Below the pieces are notes generated by a model that saw only the letters and a list, made by a program, of their open reading frames with translations, searched no databases and was not told where the DNA came from. Made by a program: the position numbers and the translations under genes. Below, piece after piece: positions 48,907-57,772 of a DNA stretch of 64,000 nucleotides (position 1 is the stretch's first letter; every line of letters starts with the position of its first letter). The stretch lies in NCBI RefSeq assembly GCF_029278565.1, contig NZ_CP119559.1:868001-932000 (forward strand), given 5' to 3'. The stretch comes from Haloarcula halophila (GTDB lineage Archaea > Halobacteriota > Halobacteria > Halobacteriales > Haloarculaceae).

Positions 48907-49386
48907 TTACATGAGCCGCGGCAGTTTCTCCGACTCGGCGTCGCCTTCCCCGACCGTCGTGACGGGAACTTCCCGCCAGCCGAACAGCCCGAGCTGGAAC
49001 AGCCGATAGCTGTAGGGCTCTCCGTGAGGGGCGAAGACGACGAGCGCGAGCGGGTCGTGGATGTTCCGGCGGTCGACGCCCGTCAGACCGGACGGCGTCG
49101 ACGGCGACGTATGCGAGTGATAGAACACGCGCGGCTCCGACGGGACGCGGTCGGTCGCCGTGGCGACGAACCGCCACCGTGGCTCCGCGGCGACGTTTTC
49201 AAGCGGGACGTGGTCGGTCGCGTGCAGCCGATCGTCCCGTCGAGTACAGGCGAGATACCCGCCCGCCTCGTGAGGGTGACTCGCCGCAATGGTGGCCGCG
49301 ATCGAGTCCTGCAACTCGTCGGGGATCGTCAGCGAACCGGGCGTCCGGGCGAACAGCACAGTGCCCGACGTAGGCGACGCAGGCAT
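48907..49386 (-). CDS. JAB/MPN (JAMM)-like metalloprotease domain protein
   Basis: 159 residues. A Glu in HPHEAGGYLAC is followed by FYHSHTSPSTPSGLTGVD, close to the JAMM zinc motif (Glu, then His-x-His, then Ser/Thr and Asp). The spacing between the His pair and Asp is longer than the classical pattern. Archaeal JAMM proteins remove SAMP ubiquitin-like modifiers or process sulfur carriers. This one is converging with the symporter and follows urtE by 44 bases on the same strand, so it may be the last gene of the urt operon. Confidence 0.72.
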   Translation of the reverse strand: MPASPTSGTVLFARTPGSLTIPDELQDSIAATIAASHPHEAGGYLACTRRDDRLHATDHVPLENVAAEPRWRFVATATDRVPSEPRVFYHSHTSPSTPSGLTGVDRRNIHDPLALVVFAPHGEPYSYRLFQLGLFGWREVPVTTVGEGDAESEKLPRLM

Positions 49387-49430
49387 AGAACCGTTTCGAC
49401 CGGTCGGCGATCCGCAAAAAAGCGGACTGC

Positions 49431-50141
49431 TCAGACGGCCAGATACTCGGCGATCGCGTCCTCGTCGGCCAGCGTCGCGGAGCCGACCTCGTCGACGATC
49501 TCGCCCCGTTCCATCGCGTAACAGCGGTCTGCCATCTCGCGGATGACGCCGAGGTTCTGTTCGACGAAGAGGATCGTCGTCCCGAGTTCCTCGTTGATCG
49601 TCTGCATGTCCTGGCTGATCTGATCGACGATCGAGGGTTGAATTCCCTCGCTCGGCTCGTCGAGCAACAGCAGGTCGGGGTTCGAGACCAGCGCCCGCGC
49701 GATGGCGAGCATCTGCTGTTGGCCCCCCGAGAGCGTCCCGGCTTGTTGGCTGGCTCGCTCTTCGAGGATCGGGAAGTAGTCGTAGATTTCGTCGTACAGC
49801 GTCTCCGAGCTGTCGGCGTTGACGGTCTCGCCCATCTTGATGTTCTGCTCGACGGTGAGTTTCGGGAAGACGTCCCGGCCCTGCGGGATGTAGCCGATGC
49901 CAGCACGGGCGCGCTCGTCGGCGTCGTGACCGGTCACGTCGGTGCCGTCGTAGCTGACGGTGCCGTAGACGGGTTCGAGCAGGCCGATTACCGTCTTCAT
50001 CAGGGTCGTCTTGCCGACGCCGTTTTTCCCCATGACGCCGACGATCTCGCCAGACTGGACCGAGAGGTCGACCTCCCGGAGGATCGGCGTCGAGTCGTAG
50101 GCGGCGGTCACGCCCTGGAGTTCGAGGATCGGATCGGTCAT
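49431..50141 (-). CDS. urtE: Urea ABC transporter ATP-binding protein UrtE
   Basis: 236 residues. ABC ATPase with Walker A GKNGVGKTT, signature LSGGQQQMLAIARAL, Walker B LLLLDEPSEGIQPSIV and the UrtE/LivF-type GYIPQGRDVFPKLTVEQN. One of two ATPases energising urea import. ATG overlaps the urtD stop by four bases. Confidence 0.95.
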   Translation of the reverse strand: MTDPILELQGVTAAYDSTPILREVDLSVQSGEIVGVMGKNGVGKTTLMKTVIGLLEPVYGTVSYDGTDVTGHDADERARAGIGYIPQGRDVFPKLTVEQNIKMGETVNADSSETLYDEIYDYFPILEERASQQAGTLSGGQQQMLAIARALVSNPDLLLLDEPSEGIQPSIVDQISQDMQTINEELGTTILFVEQNLGVIREMADRCYAMERGEIVDEVGSATLADEDAIAEYLAV

Positions 50142-50932
50142 CGGTCGCTCTCCCCCAGGTAGATCCGTTGGACAGCCGGATCGGACTCGATCTCCTCGAT
50201 CGGCCCCTCGCGGAACACCTCGCCGTTGTGCAGGACGGTCACTTCGTCGGCGATCTCCGCGACGAAGTCGGTGTCGTGTTCGATGACGACGAAGGCGATC
50301 CCCTCCTCCTCGTTGAGTCGGGTGACCCGCTCGGCGATGGCCTCGCGTTCGGCAACGTCGAGGCCGGCGACGGGTTCGTCGAGCAAGAGGAGGTCGGGCT
50401 CCAGGGACGCGGCCATTCCGATCTCCAGTTGCTGTTGCTGGCCGTGTGAGAGCGCGCTGGCGTCGACCTCCTCGTAGCCGGCGAGTCCGGCCGCTTCGAT
50501 GGCCTCGTCGACACGCCGTCGCCGCTCGTCGCCGTCGGCGAACCGCTGGATCGGCAGCCGGGCGTTCTCACGGACGGTGAGTTCGCCGTACACCGACGGC
50601 ACCTGGAACTTCATGCTGATGCCGCGTTTCACGCGGTCCTGTGGTTCCTCGTCGGTAATCTCGTGGCCGTCGTAGTAGAGGTCCCCGTCGGTCGGCGCGT
50701 ACGTGCCGGTGATCAGTTTCAGCAGCGTCGACTTGCCGGCGCCGTTCGGGCCGATAAGACACCGGAGTTCGCCGGCTTCGACGCTGAAATCTACCTCGTC
50801 GATGGCGGTGAACCCGCCGAACTGCTTCTCCAGTCCGTCGGTCGCCAACAGCGTATCCGTTCGATCACCCGTTGCGAGTTCCGCGGCCGTCTGGCGGACG
50901 TTCGGGTTGCCCGCCGCGTCGTTCGTGCTCAT
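50138..50932 (-). CDS. urtD: Urea ABC transporter ATP-binding protein UrtD
   Basis: 264 residues. ABC ATPase with Walker A GPNGAGKST, signature ALSHGQQQQLEIGMAA, Walker B LLLLDEPVAGLDVAE and a LivG-like GISMKFQVPSVYGELTV segment. The N-terminal 35 residues are a variable lead. It pairs with UrtE on the UrtBC channel. The start overlaps the urtC stop by four bases. Confidence 0.95.
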   Translation of the reverse strand: MSTNDAAGNPNVRQTAAELATGDRTDTLLATDGLEKQFGGFTAIDEVDFSVEAGELRCLIGPNGAGKSTLLKLITGTYAPTDGDLYYDGHEITDEEPQDRVKRGISMKFQVPSVYGELTVRENARLPIQRFADGDERRRRVDEAIEAAGLAGYEEVDASALSHGQQQQLEIGMAASLEPDLLLLDEPVAGLDVAEREAIAERVTRLNEEEGIAFVVIEHDTDFVAEIADEVTVLHNGEVFREGPIEEIESDPAVQRIYLGESDR

Positions 50933-52050
50933 GAGTCGACTACCTCCGTCGACGCCTCGGTCGGTTCCGAGGTCGCCGTTTCACCGCGTCGCTTCGAGTA
51001 GACCTCTTGGACCCACGGGACGATCCCGCCTGGCAGGCCGAGGATGAAAACCAACAGGAGCGTGCCGACGAGGACGAACGCGAGTTCCCCGCCCAAGGAG
51101 TTCCGGAAGAACTCGATGCCGACGGTGGCGATCACCGCACCGAGCAGCGTCTTCCGGCCGCCGACGCTCACCCAGATGACCGGCAGCGAGGCGAAGGTCA
51201 ACTCGAAGACCCCGGGGCTCATGTAGTTGCCCCAGGAGGCGTACAGCACGCCCGAGAGACCGGCCAGCGCCCCACCGAGGGTGAAGACGGCCAGTTTCAC
51301 GCGTTTGACGTCGTAGCCGAACATCCGGGTCCGGTCTTCGTCTTCCCGGACGGCGACCATCACGCGGCCGTAGTCGGAGTTGACGAGCGCCCGCAGACCG
51401 AGATAGGTCGCGATCAACAGCGCCAGCACGAAGTAGTAGAACGTCATGCTGTCGAAGGTGAACGCCGCGCCACCGACGCCGAGCGCGAGGTTCGGGATCG
51501 TCGGCATCCCGTTGAACCCGCCCAGCGCGGCCTCGCCGATCGTCCAGGCGTCACCGGCGGTCTGGGCCATGAACGTGTGCAACACGAGCGTCGACACCAG
51601 CGTGATGATAGTGACGTAGACGTTCCGAACGCCCCCGTAGAACATGAAATAGCCCAGGACCGCAGCCAGGAGCGCTCCCCCGGCGACGGCGACGACGAAC
51701 GCCGCCGTGATCCCCGCCGGCGTTGCGAAGTTGACCGAGACGACGCCGAAGGTGTAGCCGGCGAAGCCGAAGAAGACGACCTGGCCAAAGGAGAGGATCC
51801 CGGCGTAGCCCCAGACGACCGACAGCGAGAGGCCGAGGAAGGCGTACACCAGGAACAGCGAGAACCGCGAGGCCTGGTAGGAGCCGACCGCGAGCGGGTA
51901 CGCCGCGAGGGCCAGGACGGCGACGGCAAAGCCGGCCCAGAACCGCCGGGAGTTCCCGACGGTGTTTGGCCCTTCGAATCGACCGACGAGTCGATCGAGA
52001 AACCCCTCGGAGGCGTTCGAGTCCGCGCCTCCCGAGTGCGTGGTCGCCAT
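50929..52050 (-). CDS. urtC: Urea ABC transporter permease UrtC
   Basis: 373 residues of the LivM type. About ten hydrophobic helices, with VWGYAGILSFGQVVFFGFAG near the N-terminus and REDEDRTRMFGYDVKRVKL (the ATPase-coupling loop) in the second half. It starts directly after urtB. Confidence 0.94.
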   Translation of the reverse strand: MATTHSGGADSNASEGFLDRLVGRFEGPNTVGNSRRFWAGFAVAVLALAAYPLAVGSYQASRFSLFLVYAFLGLSLSVVWGYAGILSFGQVVFFGFAGYTFGVVSVNFATPAGITAAFVVAVAGGALLAAVLGYFMFYGGVRNVYVTIITLVSTLVLHTFMAQTAGDAWTIGEAALGGFNGMPTIPNLALGVGGAAFTFDSMTFYYFVLALLIATYLGLRALVNSDYGRVMVAVREDEDRTRMFGYDVKRVKLAVFTLGGALAGLSGVLYASWGNYMSPGVFELTFASLPVIWVSVGGRKTLLGAVIATVGIEFFRNSLGGELAFVLVGTLLLVFILGLPGGIVPWVQEVYSKRRGETATSEPTEASTEVVDS

Positions 52051-52989
52051 CTACGCGCCCTCCTGGCGCCGTTCACGCAGGCGCTCGACGTAGCCCGTGA
52101 TGCCCTCCGGGAGGAACCGGATCATCACGATCGCGGTCAACAGCAGCATGATCCGTCCGAAGAACGTCCCGATGAGGTTCGAGAAGACGGCGTTGATCAT
52201 TCCCAGCAGGCCGCCCGCGAGGGTCGTCCCCAGCACGACGCTGGGGCCGCCGACGACGACGGCGACGAACGCCTCGACGAGGAACGAACTCCCTAGGCCT
52301 GGGACCATCGTGATCGTCGGCGCGTACAGCGCACCGGTTAGTCCCGCCAGGGCCGACCCGAAGGCGAACGTGGTCATGTAGGTCCGCTCGGTGTCGACAC
52401 CCATCGCGCGGGCCGTGTCCTCGTCCTGGATGGTCGCCCGGGCGCGCATCCCATACTCGGTCCGGGTGAACACGTAGTACGTGACCGCCAGGACAGCCAG
52501 CGCGACGCCGGCAAGCAGGACCCGATACGTCGAGTACGAGAAGCCGCCGTAGGCGATGTTACCCAGCGGCGTCCCGATCTGGTCCAGCGAGTTGCCCAGC
52601 GTGATGCGTACACCCTGGACCATGATGAGCGAGAGCCCCCAGGTCGCGACCATCGAGTCCGCGAGTCGGTCGTACAGCGGTTCGATGACGTCGCGTCCGA
52701 CGGCGAGTTGGCTGATCAGGTTCGGGAGCCACCCGGAGATGATGACCCGTTCGACGACCAGGCCGAACACCGCCGAGACGACGACCCCAGCGAGCATCGC
52801 GGCCGGCAGCGGCAGTCCGAGGCGGATGTTCGCCAGGGTCGTCGCGTACGCCCCGACCATGATGAACTCGCCGTGTGCGAGATTGATGACGCCCATGATG
52901 CCGAAGATGATGGCCAACCCCGCGGCTGCCAGCACGATGAACGCAAAGCTATCGAGGAACTGGAACAGGAGGTTCAGGCCGTTGACCAT
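52051..52989 (-). CDS. urtB: Urea ABC transporter permease UrtB
   Basis: 312 residues of the LivH type with about eight helices. Landmarks are GIMGVINLAHGEFIMVGAY near the N-terminus, ATWGLSLIMVQGVRI, and RATIQDEDTARAMGVDTER (coupling loop). It starts two bases after the urtA stop. Confidence 0.94.
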   Translation of the reverse strand: MVNGLNLLFQFLDSFAFIVLAAAGLAIIFGIMGVINLAHGEFIMVGAYATTLANIRLGLPLPAAMLAGVVVSAVFGLVVERVIISGWLPNLISQLAVGRDVIEPLYDRLADSMVATWGLSLIMVQGVRITLGNSLDQIGTPLGNIAYGGFSYSTYRVLLAGVALAVLAVTYYVFTRTEYGMRARATIQDEDTARAMGVDTERTYMTTFAFGSALAGLTGALYAPTITMVPGLGSSFLVEAFVAVVVGGPSVVLGTTLAGGLLGMINAVFSNLIGTFFGRIMLLLTAIVMIRFLPEGITGYVERLRERRQEGA

Positions 52990-52991
52990 CC

Positions 52992-54269
52992 CTACCCAGC
53001 CTCCTCGTAGTAGTCCTGTGGGGTGTACTGGGTTTCCTCGTCTTCCTGCGTCAGATCACAGCCGACCGTGTCCTTGAGGAACGTCTCGGGGATGACCCGG
53101 TCGTCGACCGCCTCGATGTTGTGTTCCTCGTCGGCACGCATGACCCACATGTGGTGGTCGACGTGGTGGGTTTCGGGGACCAGCCGTATCTCCTCGTCCT
53201 CGGGGGCCTCGGGCGCACCGTAGGTGATCCCCGACTCCAGGGCCGCCTTGACTTCGCCTTGTTCGGTCGTGCCGGCCTGCTCGACGGCCTGCTTGTACAT
53301 GTAGATCGAGAAGTAGTTGTTCTCGGCCTCCTCGTTGAGGTAGGGAGCGTCGGGGAACTTCTCGTAGTAGCGGTCGACGAACCCGCCCTCTTCGGTGTTG
53401 CGCTGGGTCGGGATCTCTTCCATGTAGTTGACCCCAGCGTAGATGTTGGCCATCGCAGGCGGGTCTAGCCGACGGTGTTCGTATCCCTGGGCCATCGCCG
53501 TCGACGTGCCGATCGGGACCTCCAGCCCGGCCGAGGCCTTCTGCTCGTAGAAGGAGGTGTGGTTCGCGCCGACGAGCATCGACATCACGAAGTCCGGGTC
53601 GGCTTCCTGGATGCGGTTGATCGTCGAGCCGAACTGGGAGTTCGACAGCGGGATGAACTCCTCGCCGATGACGTTGGCGTTGTTCTCGTTTGCCAGGACC
53701 TTCACCCAGTCCGCCGAGAGTTGCCCGAAGTTGTAGTCGGCGGCGATGGTGTAGATATCTGAACCGTATTCCTCGACGAGGTAGGGGAGAACGCTCCCGA
53801 GTTGCTGGCGGGCGGTCGGCCCGACAGCGAAGACGTTCTTGTCACAGACACCGCCCTCGTACTGAGTGGTGTAGAAGTACAGCTGATCCTCGCGGTCGAT
53901 GATCGGGCGGATAGCCTCGCGAGTTGCCGAGGAGTAGCCGGCCCACAACGCGTCGACGTTGTTCTGGTTGATCATCCGCCGGGTGAGTTCCTGGTACCGC
54001 TGGTTGTCCGACTGCGGATCGGGGTCGAACACCTCGATCTGTTTCCCGTCGATCCCGCCGTTGTTGTTGATCTCCTCGATGGCCAGCAGCGACGCCTTGT
54101 GTTTCGGATCGCCAACCAGCGCGAAGTTGCCCGAGCGGTCCTCCAGGACGCCGAGCTTGATCGTATCGTCACCGGAGGCCGATCCGCCGGAACAACCGGC
54201 GAGTGCGGTCCCGGCCAGAACAGCCGACGATCCGAGGAAGCCACGGCGACTGACGAGTCGGTCGCTCAT
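52992..54269 (-). CDS. urtA: Urea-binding lipoprotein UrtA
   Basis: 425 residues. Tat motif SRRGFLGS and lipobox with Cys26 (GTALAGC) place it on the outer membrane face. Leucine-binding-protein fold with UrtA-type segments: IKLGVLEDRSGNFALVGD, YTIAADYNFGQLSADW, EFIPLSNSQFGSTINRIQ, SFYEQKASAGLEVPIGTS. First gene of urtABCDE. A GTATAAGG box at about 54305-54312 would give a short leader. Confidence 0.95.
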   Translation of the reverse strand: MSDRLVSRRGFLGSSAVLAGTALAGCSGGSASGDDTIKLGVLEDRSGNFALVGDPKHKASLLAIEEINNNGGIDGKQIEVFDPDPQSDNQRYQELTRRMINQNNVDALWAGYSSATREAIRPIIDREDQLYFYTTQYEGGVCDKNVFAVGPTARQQLGSVLPYLVEEYGSDIYTIAADYNFGQLSADWVKVLANENNANVIGEEFIPLSNSQFGSTINRIQEADPDFVMSMLVGANHTSFYEQKASAGLEVPIGTSTAMAQGYEHRRLDPPAMANIYAGVNYMEEIPTQRNTEEGGFVDRYYEKFPDAPYLNEEAENNYFSIYMYKQAVEQAGTTEQGEVKAALESGITYGAPEAPEDEEIRLVPETHHVDHHMWVMRADEEHNIEAVDDRVIPETFLKDTVGCDLTQEDEETQYTPQDYYEEAG

Positions 54270-54581
54270 GCGCCCACCACCGAGAATCCATCATCATCTA
54301 CAACCTTATACACACTGTTACTGAACGTATCAAGCGACTTATCGCCCAAATTAGTACGTCCGTCCATCGTTTGGCTCACATCGTTGGACATCCACAGGAA
54401 GTAAATAAGGGTTACTGATCGAATCTTATACTCTCCTTGAGAACGCGGGTTGTGTATAAGGATATAGAAGGACGTTCGCAAGTTACCGGATATTCAAACA
54501 ATATCTGCGGAAAATAGATGAAGTCCGTAGAATTCGGTTCTGCCAGCGAGAGAGTCGGATCGGTTGCCGCTACTGGCCGAA
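54270..54581 (-). promoter_or_regulatory. AT-rich regulatory region between nikR and urtA
   Basis: 312 bases, no gene. Minus-strand reading gives ATATTGTTTGAATATCC (54504-54488) and GTGGATGTCC (54395-54386); both resemble elements upstream of the symporter. Two TGTATAAGG boxes occur in opposite orientations (54305 and 54446 areas). The urtA promoter is most likely the one nearest the gene. Confidence 0.6.
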
Positions 54582-54992
54582 CTACTCGTCGACCACGACG
54601 ACCTTGACCTGCTGGACGCCGGTGACCGATCGGAGTTGGTTCGCCAGTGCGGTGATATCACTGGCCGCACCCTCGACGACGAGCGTCTCCATGCAGGTGT
54701 CGTGTGAGAGGTGGATATGCTGGACGGACACGATCGTCTCGGCCATCTCGTGTTGGATCGTCTGGAGTTCGTCGGCGATACCGGCCGCGTGGTGGTCGTG
54801 GACGACGACGATCGTTCCGTGGTGGTGGTGGTCACCGTCGGACTCCCACTCGTAGGCCCCGAAGAAGTCCCGTAGCGAGTCACGGACGGCGGCCGATCGA
54901 CTGGGGTACTCCCAGTCGTCGACGATCCCGTCGAGTCGGTCGACCATCGACGACGGCAGCGTGAGACTGATCCGGTCGAACTCGTCGCTCAT
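54582..54992 (-). CDS. nikR: Nickel-responsive regulator NikR
   Basis: 136 residues from ATG 54992 (MSDEFDRISL). N-terminal ribbon-helix-helix (ISLTLPSSMVDRLDGIV, SRSAAVRDSLRDF) and C-terminal ACT-like nickel domain. All four high-affinity ligands are present: H81, H92, H94 and C100 (QHIHLSHDTC), plus an extra HHHH run at 55-58. NikR represses nickel uptake when nickel is abundant. Divergent from cbiM with 102 bases between starts, where a dyad operator candidate lies. Confidence 0.96.
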   Translation of the reverse strand: MSDEFDRISLTLPSSMVDRLDGIVDDWEYPSRSAAVRDSLRDFFGAYEWESDGDHHHHGTIVVVHDHHAAGIADELQTIQHEMAETIVSVQHIHLSHDTCMETLVVEGAASDITALANQLRSVTGVQQVKVVVVDE

Positions 54993-55041
54993 ACCGGCGT
55001 GTACGCAGATGGCCGGTATATGACTGGCCACTCGCCGCCGG

Positions 55042-55067
55042 TAATACTGCGCTATGACAAAGTATTA
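55042..55067 (+). promoter_or_regulatory. Candidate NikR operator overlapping the cbiM promoter
   Basis: Exact dyad TAATACT-N12-AGTATTA (26 bases). The right arm runs into AGTATTATTG, a TATA-like box whose centre is about 30 bases before the cbiM ATG, so the transcript is likely leaderless. NikR binding would block TBP. The half-site and spacing differ from E. coli (GTATGA-N16-TCATAC). Confidence 0.6.
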
Positions 55068-55094
55068 TTGTCGGCCCCGACTGAAACGGGTAGC

Positions 55095-55730
55095 ATGCAC
55101 ATTCCCGACGGCTACATCGATCTGCCGCTCGCGTTGCTGTTCGGCGCGCTCAGTGTGGGAGTCCTGAGCCTCGCTGCCAGGCGAGTCGGGGGTGACATCC
55201 CCGAACGGCGCGCCCCGCTCGTGGGCGTCGTCGCCGCCGGCGTGTTCGCCGCACAGATGCTCAACTGGCCGATCCCGGGCGGGACGAGCGCACACTTCGT
55301 CGGCGGTGCCTTCGCCGCGATCCTGCTGGGACCCCACCTGGGCGCACTCTGTGTCGCCACGGTCGTGACGATCCAGGCACTGATCTTCGGCGACGGCGGG
55401 CTCGTGGTGCTGGGAGCGAACGTCTTCAACATGGCCGTCGTCGAGGTGTACGTCGGCTACGCGGTCTATCGGTTGGTGGCCCCCTACGGTGAGTTCCGGG
55501 CCGCCTTCGCGGCCGGGTGGCTCGGAATCACCGCCGGGGCGCTCACCGCCGGCCTCCAGCTCGGCCTCTCCTCCGCCTTCGAGTTCCAGGTGGTGACGAC
55601 GCTCGCCATCATGGGCGTGGGCCACCTGGTTCTGGGGCTCGTCGAGGGCGCGATCACCGCCGTGGTCTATCGCTATCTCGCACGGGCGCGGCCGGACCTC
55701 CGACCGACCGCAACGGAGGTGACCGCGTGA
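55095..55730 (+). CDS. cbiM: Nickel/cobalt ECF-type transporter substrate-specificity subunit CbiM/NikM
   Basis: 211 residues, about six membrane helices. The mature N-terminus MHIPDGYIDLP carries the Met-His metal site that defines the family, fixing the start at 55095. Further metal-site region: GGTSAHFVGGAFAAILLG. NikR and urease genes on either side point to Ni2+ rather than Co2+. Confidence 0.95.
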   Translation: MHIPDGYIDLPLALLFGALSVGVLSLAARRVGGDIPERRAPLVGVVAAGVFAAQMLNWPIPGGTSAHFVGGAFAAILLGPHLGALCVATVVTIQALIFGDGGLVVLGANVFNMAVVEVYVGYAVYRLVAPYGEFRAAFAAGWLGITAGALTAGLQLGLSSAFEFQVVTTLAIMGVGHLVLGLVEGAITAVVYRYLARARPDLRPTATEVTA

Positions 55731-56035
55731 TGGCCCCGGATTGGCTCCCGCGTGCGCTGGCGGTCTTGGTGGTCCTGACGGTACTCGCCCCGGTGTTCGG
55801 CTGGGCAGCCGGCGCTGTCGGCTACGCCGAACCCCTGGAGAACGCCGCCGAGGAGACGGGCGCGACCGATCACGCGAGTGCGACCGGGATCGCTCCCTTC
55901 CCCGACTACGCTATCCCCGGTCTCGGCGGAGCGACCGGAACCTTCGTCGCCGCGGTCGTCGGAACCGCACTGACCCTGTTGGTCGCGACGGGGATCGGCC
56001 GATTGCTCGGAACCGGGACCGATGGGCAACACTGA
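55730..56035 (+). CDS. cbiN: PDGLE-type small membrane subunit CbiN/NikN
   Basis: 101 residues with two hydrophobic helices (about 8-30 and 76-96). Between them is the NikN-type loop GYAEPLENAAEETG and APFPDYAIPGL. It is required for metal loading by the M subunit in related systems. ATG overlaps the cbiM stop (TGATG); it in turn overlaps cbiQ by 14 bases. Confidence 0.88.
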   Translation: MAPDWLPRALAVLVVLTVLAPVFGWAAGAVGYAEPLENAAEETGATDHASATGIAPFPDYAIPGLGGATGTFVAAVVGTALTLLVATGIGRLLGTGTDGQH

Positions 56036-56813
56036 TCTGGTCGCCCGGACCGTCGAATCGGTTGCCGCCCGCGCACAGTGGTTTCTGCTCACCGAGGACG
56101 TGCCCGAACGCCGGGGGTTCATGCAGGCGACGACACCGACCGTCAAGCTCCTCGGCGTCCTCGTCCTCGTTGCTCTCACCGTGACACAGCGGGCGCTCCC
56201 GACCGTCGCTGCCCTCGCGACACTCTCGGGCGTGCTGGCGTTCCTGTCTCGGGTCCCCGCCGGAACCTTTCTCGGACGGCTGGGCGGGCCACCGGTCGTT
56301 GCCATGCTCGTCGTCTCTCCGCAGGCCGTCCTGATGGGCGGGCCACGGCTGAGTGGACTCCCGCTGTCAGCAGCAGGCGTCGAGTACGTCCTGCTCTTTG
56401 CCGTCCGGGTGGCCGCCTGTGTCGGCTTTCTCTCGGTATTACTGTTGACGACCCGGTTCAGCGATATCCTCGGAGCGCTGTCCCGCCTGCGAGCGCCGTC
56501 GATCGCCGTCTCGCTGCTGTCGATCACCTATCGGTATCTGCTGTTGTTTTTCGCCGAACTCGAACGGATGGTCCGTGCACGCCGCGGACGGACGCTGGCC
56601 GAGACATCTCTGGCCCGGACCTGGCGGGACTCGGGGAACTTCCTCGGGGCCTTCCTCCTGCGGAGCGTCGAACGGGGCGAGCGAGTCCAGCGAGCCGCCC
56701 GTGCCCGCGGCGGGACCGGGACGGCACAGACCCAGCGAACCGAGTCCGCCGGCGCGGTCGATCTGGTCTTCGGTATGGTCGTCCTCACAGCGGTGGTGGT
56801 CGTGTGGCTGTGA
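56022..56813 (+). CDS. cbiQ: ECF transporter transmembrane subunit CbiQ
   Basis: 263 residues with about five helices and the coupling motifs of the T component: ALSRLRAPSIAVSLLS and LERMVRARRGRT. It links the metal-binding subunit to the ATPase. Confidence 0.92.
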   Translation: MGNTDLVARTVESVAARAQWFLLTEDVPERRGFMQATTPTVKLLGVLVLVALTVTQRALPTVAALATLSGVLAFLSRVPAGTFLGRLGGPPVVAMLVVSPQAVLMGGPRLSGLPLSAAGVEYVLLFAVRVAACVGFLSVLLLTTRFSDILGALSRLRAPSIAVSLLSITYRYLLLFFAELERMVRARRGRTLAETSLARTWRDSGNFLGAFLLRSVERGERVQRAARARGGTGTAQTQRTESAGAVDLVFGMVVLTAVVVVWL

Positions 56814-57598
56814 TCGACGCCAGCGGCGTCCGGTACAGCTACCCCGACGGGACGCTGGCCGTCGACGGCGTCGACGTGACCGTCGAGGCGGGCGAGCGAG
56901 TCGCGTTACTGGGGCCGAACGGCGCCGGCAAGAGCACGCTGTTGCAGTTGCTCGGTGGACTGTTGGACCCGGACGCCGGAACTGTCCGGTACTTCGGAGA
57001 GACGACTGACGCCGACACCGTTCGGGACCGGCTGAGTGTCCTCACGCAGAACCCCGCCGACTACCTCTTCAACCCAACAGTCAGGGAGGATCTGGCGTAC
57101 GGTCCAAACCAGTTGGCCCTCACAGAGGACGAGGTCGATCGCCGCGTCGAGCGGATCGCCGATCGACTGGACCTCGACGGCCTGCTGTCGAAGCCGCCGT
57201 TCCGGCTGAGCGGGGGCCAGCAGCGACGGGCAGCACTGGCGAGCGCGCTCACCGTCGAGCCGGAGGTCCTGCTACTCGACGAGCCACTGAGTAACGTCGA
57301 CGCCGCGAACCGGGCGACGATCCTGGAGTTGCTCGACGAACTCGCCGACGACGGGGCGACGCTCGTGATCTCGACCCCCGATACCGAACTCGTTCCACAG
57401 GTCGCCGACCGGGTGATTCTGCTGGACGCCGCCGGGGAGATCGCGGCCGTCGGCCCGACCCGCCAACTCCTGACCGATACGGCGCTGCTGGCCGACTGTC
57501 GGCTCCGTCCGCCACAGGTCGTTCGGCTGTTCGAGAGCCGGTTCGATCGGCCCCCGCTGACCGTCGCGGAAGCCGCTGATCGTCTCGACGAGAGATAG
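56810..57598 (+). CDS. cbiO: ECF transporter ATPase CbiO
   Basis: 262 residues from GTG 56810 in a GTGA overlap with cbiQ. Walker A GPNGAGKST, Q-loop VLTQNPADYLF, signature RLSGGQQRRAALASAL, Walker B VLLLDEPLSNVD. Single ATPase, presumably a homodimer. Confidence 0.95.
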   Translation: MIDASGVRYSYPDGTLAVDGVDVTVEAGERVALLGPNGAGKSTLLQLLGGLLDPDAGTVRYFGETTDADTVRDRLSVLTQNPADYLFNPTVREDLAYGPNQLALTEDEVDRRVERIADRLDLDGLLSKPPFRLSGGQQRRAALASALTVEPEVLLLDEPLSNVDAANRATILELLDELADDGATLVISTPDTELVPQVADRVILLDAAGEIAAVGPTRQLLTDTALLADCRLRPPQVVRLFESRFDRPPLTVAEAADRLDER

Positions 57599-57772
57599 CC
57601 GGCAGCGTATGGTTGAACTTCGTCGGTTTTTCACGGTCTGGCACGACAACTTCAACTTCTGTGGGAAGGACAGGCGCTAATTGCACCGACAGGAATCGGT
57701 TTATCCAGTGTGGTTGAACACAGGGGTATATGTTTGCCAAACAATCGGACGGAGTCACAGGTGTGATCGACC
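57599..57772 (+). promoter_or_regulatory. ureB promoter region with palindrome
   Basis: A TATA-like GGGTATATG box (57724-57732) is followed by the palindrome TGTTTG-C-CAAACA (57731-57743), about 30 bases before the ureB GTG. On the minus strand the same site reads GATTGTTTGG, sharing ATTGTTTGG with the symporter upstream motif. An earlier TTTATCC box (57699-57705) is an alternative promoter. Confidence 0.55.
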
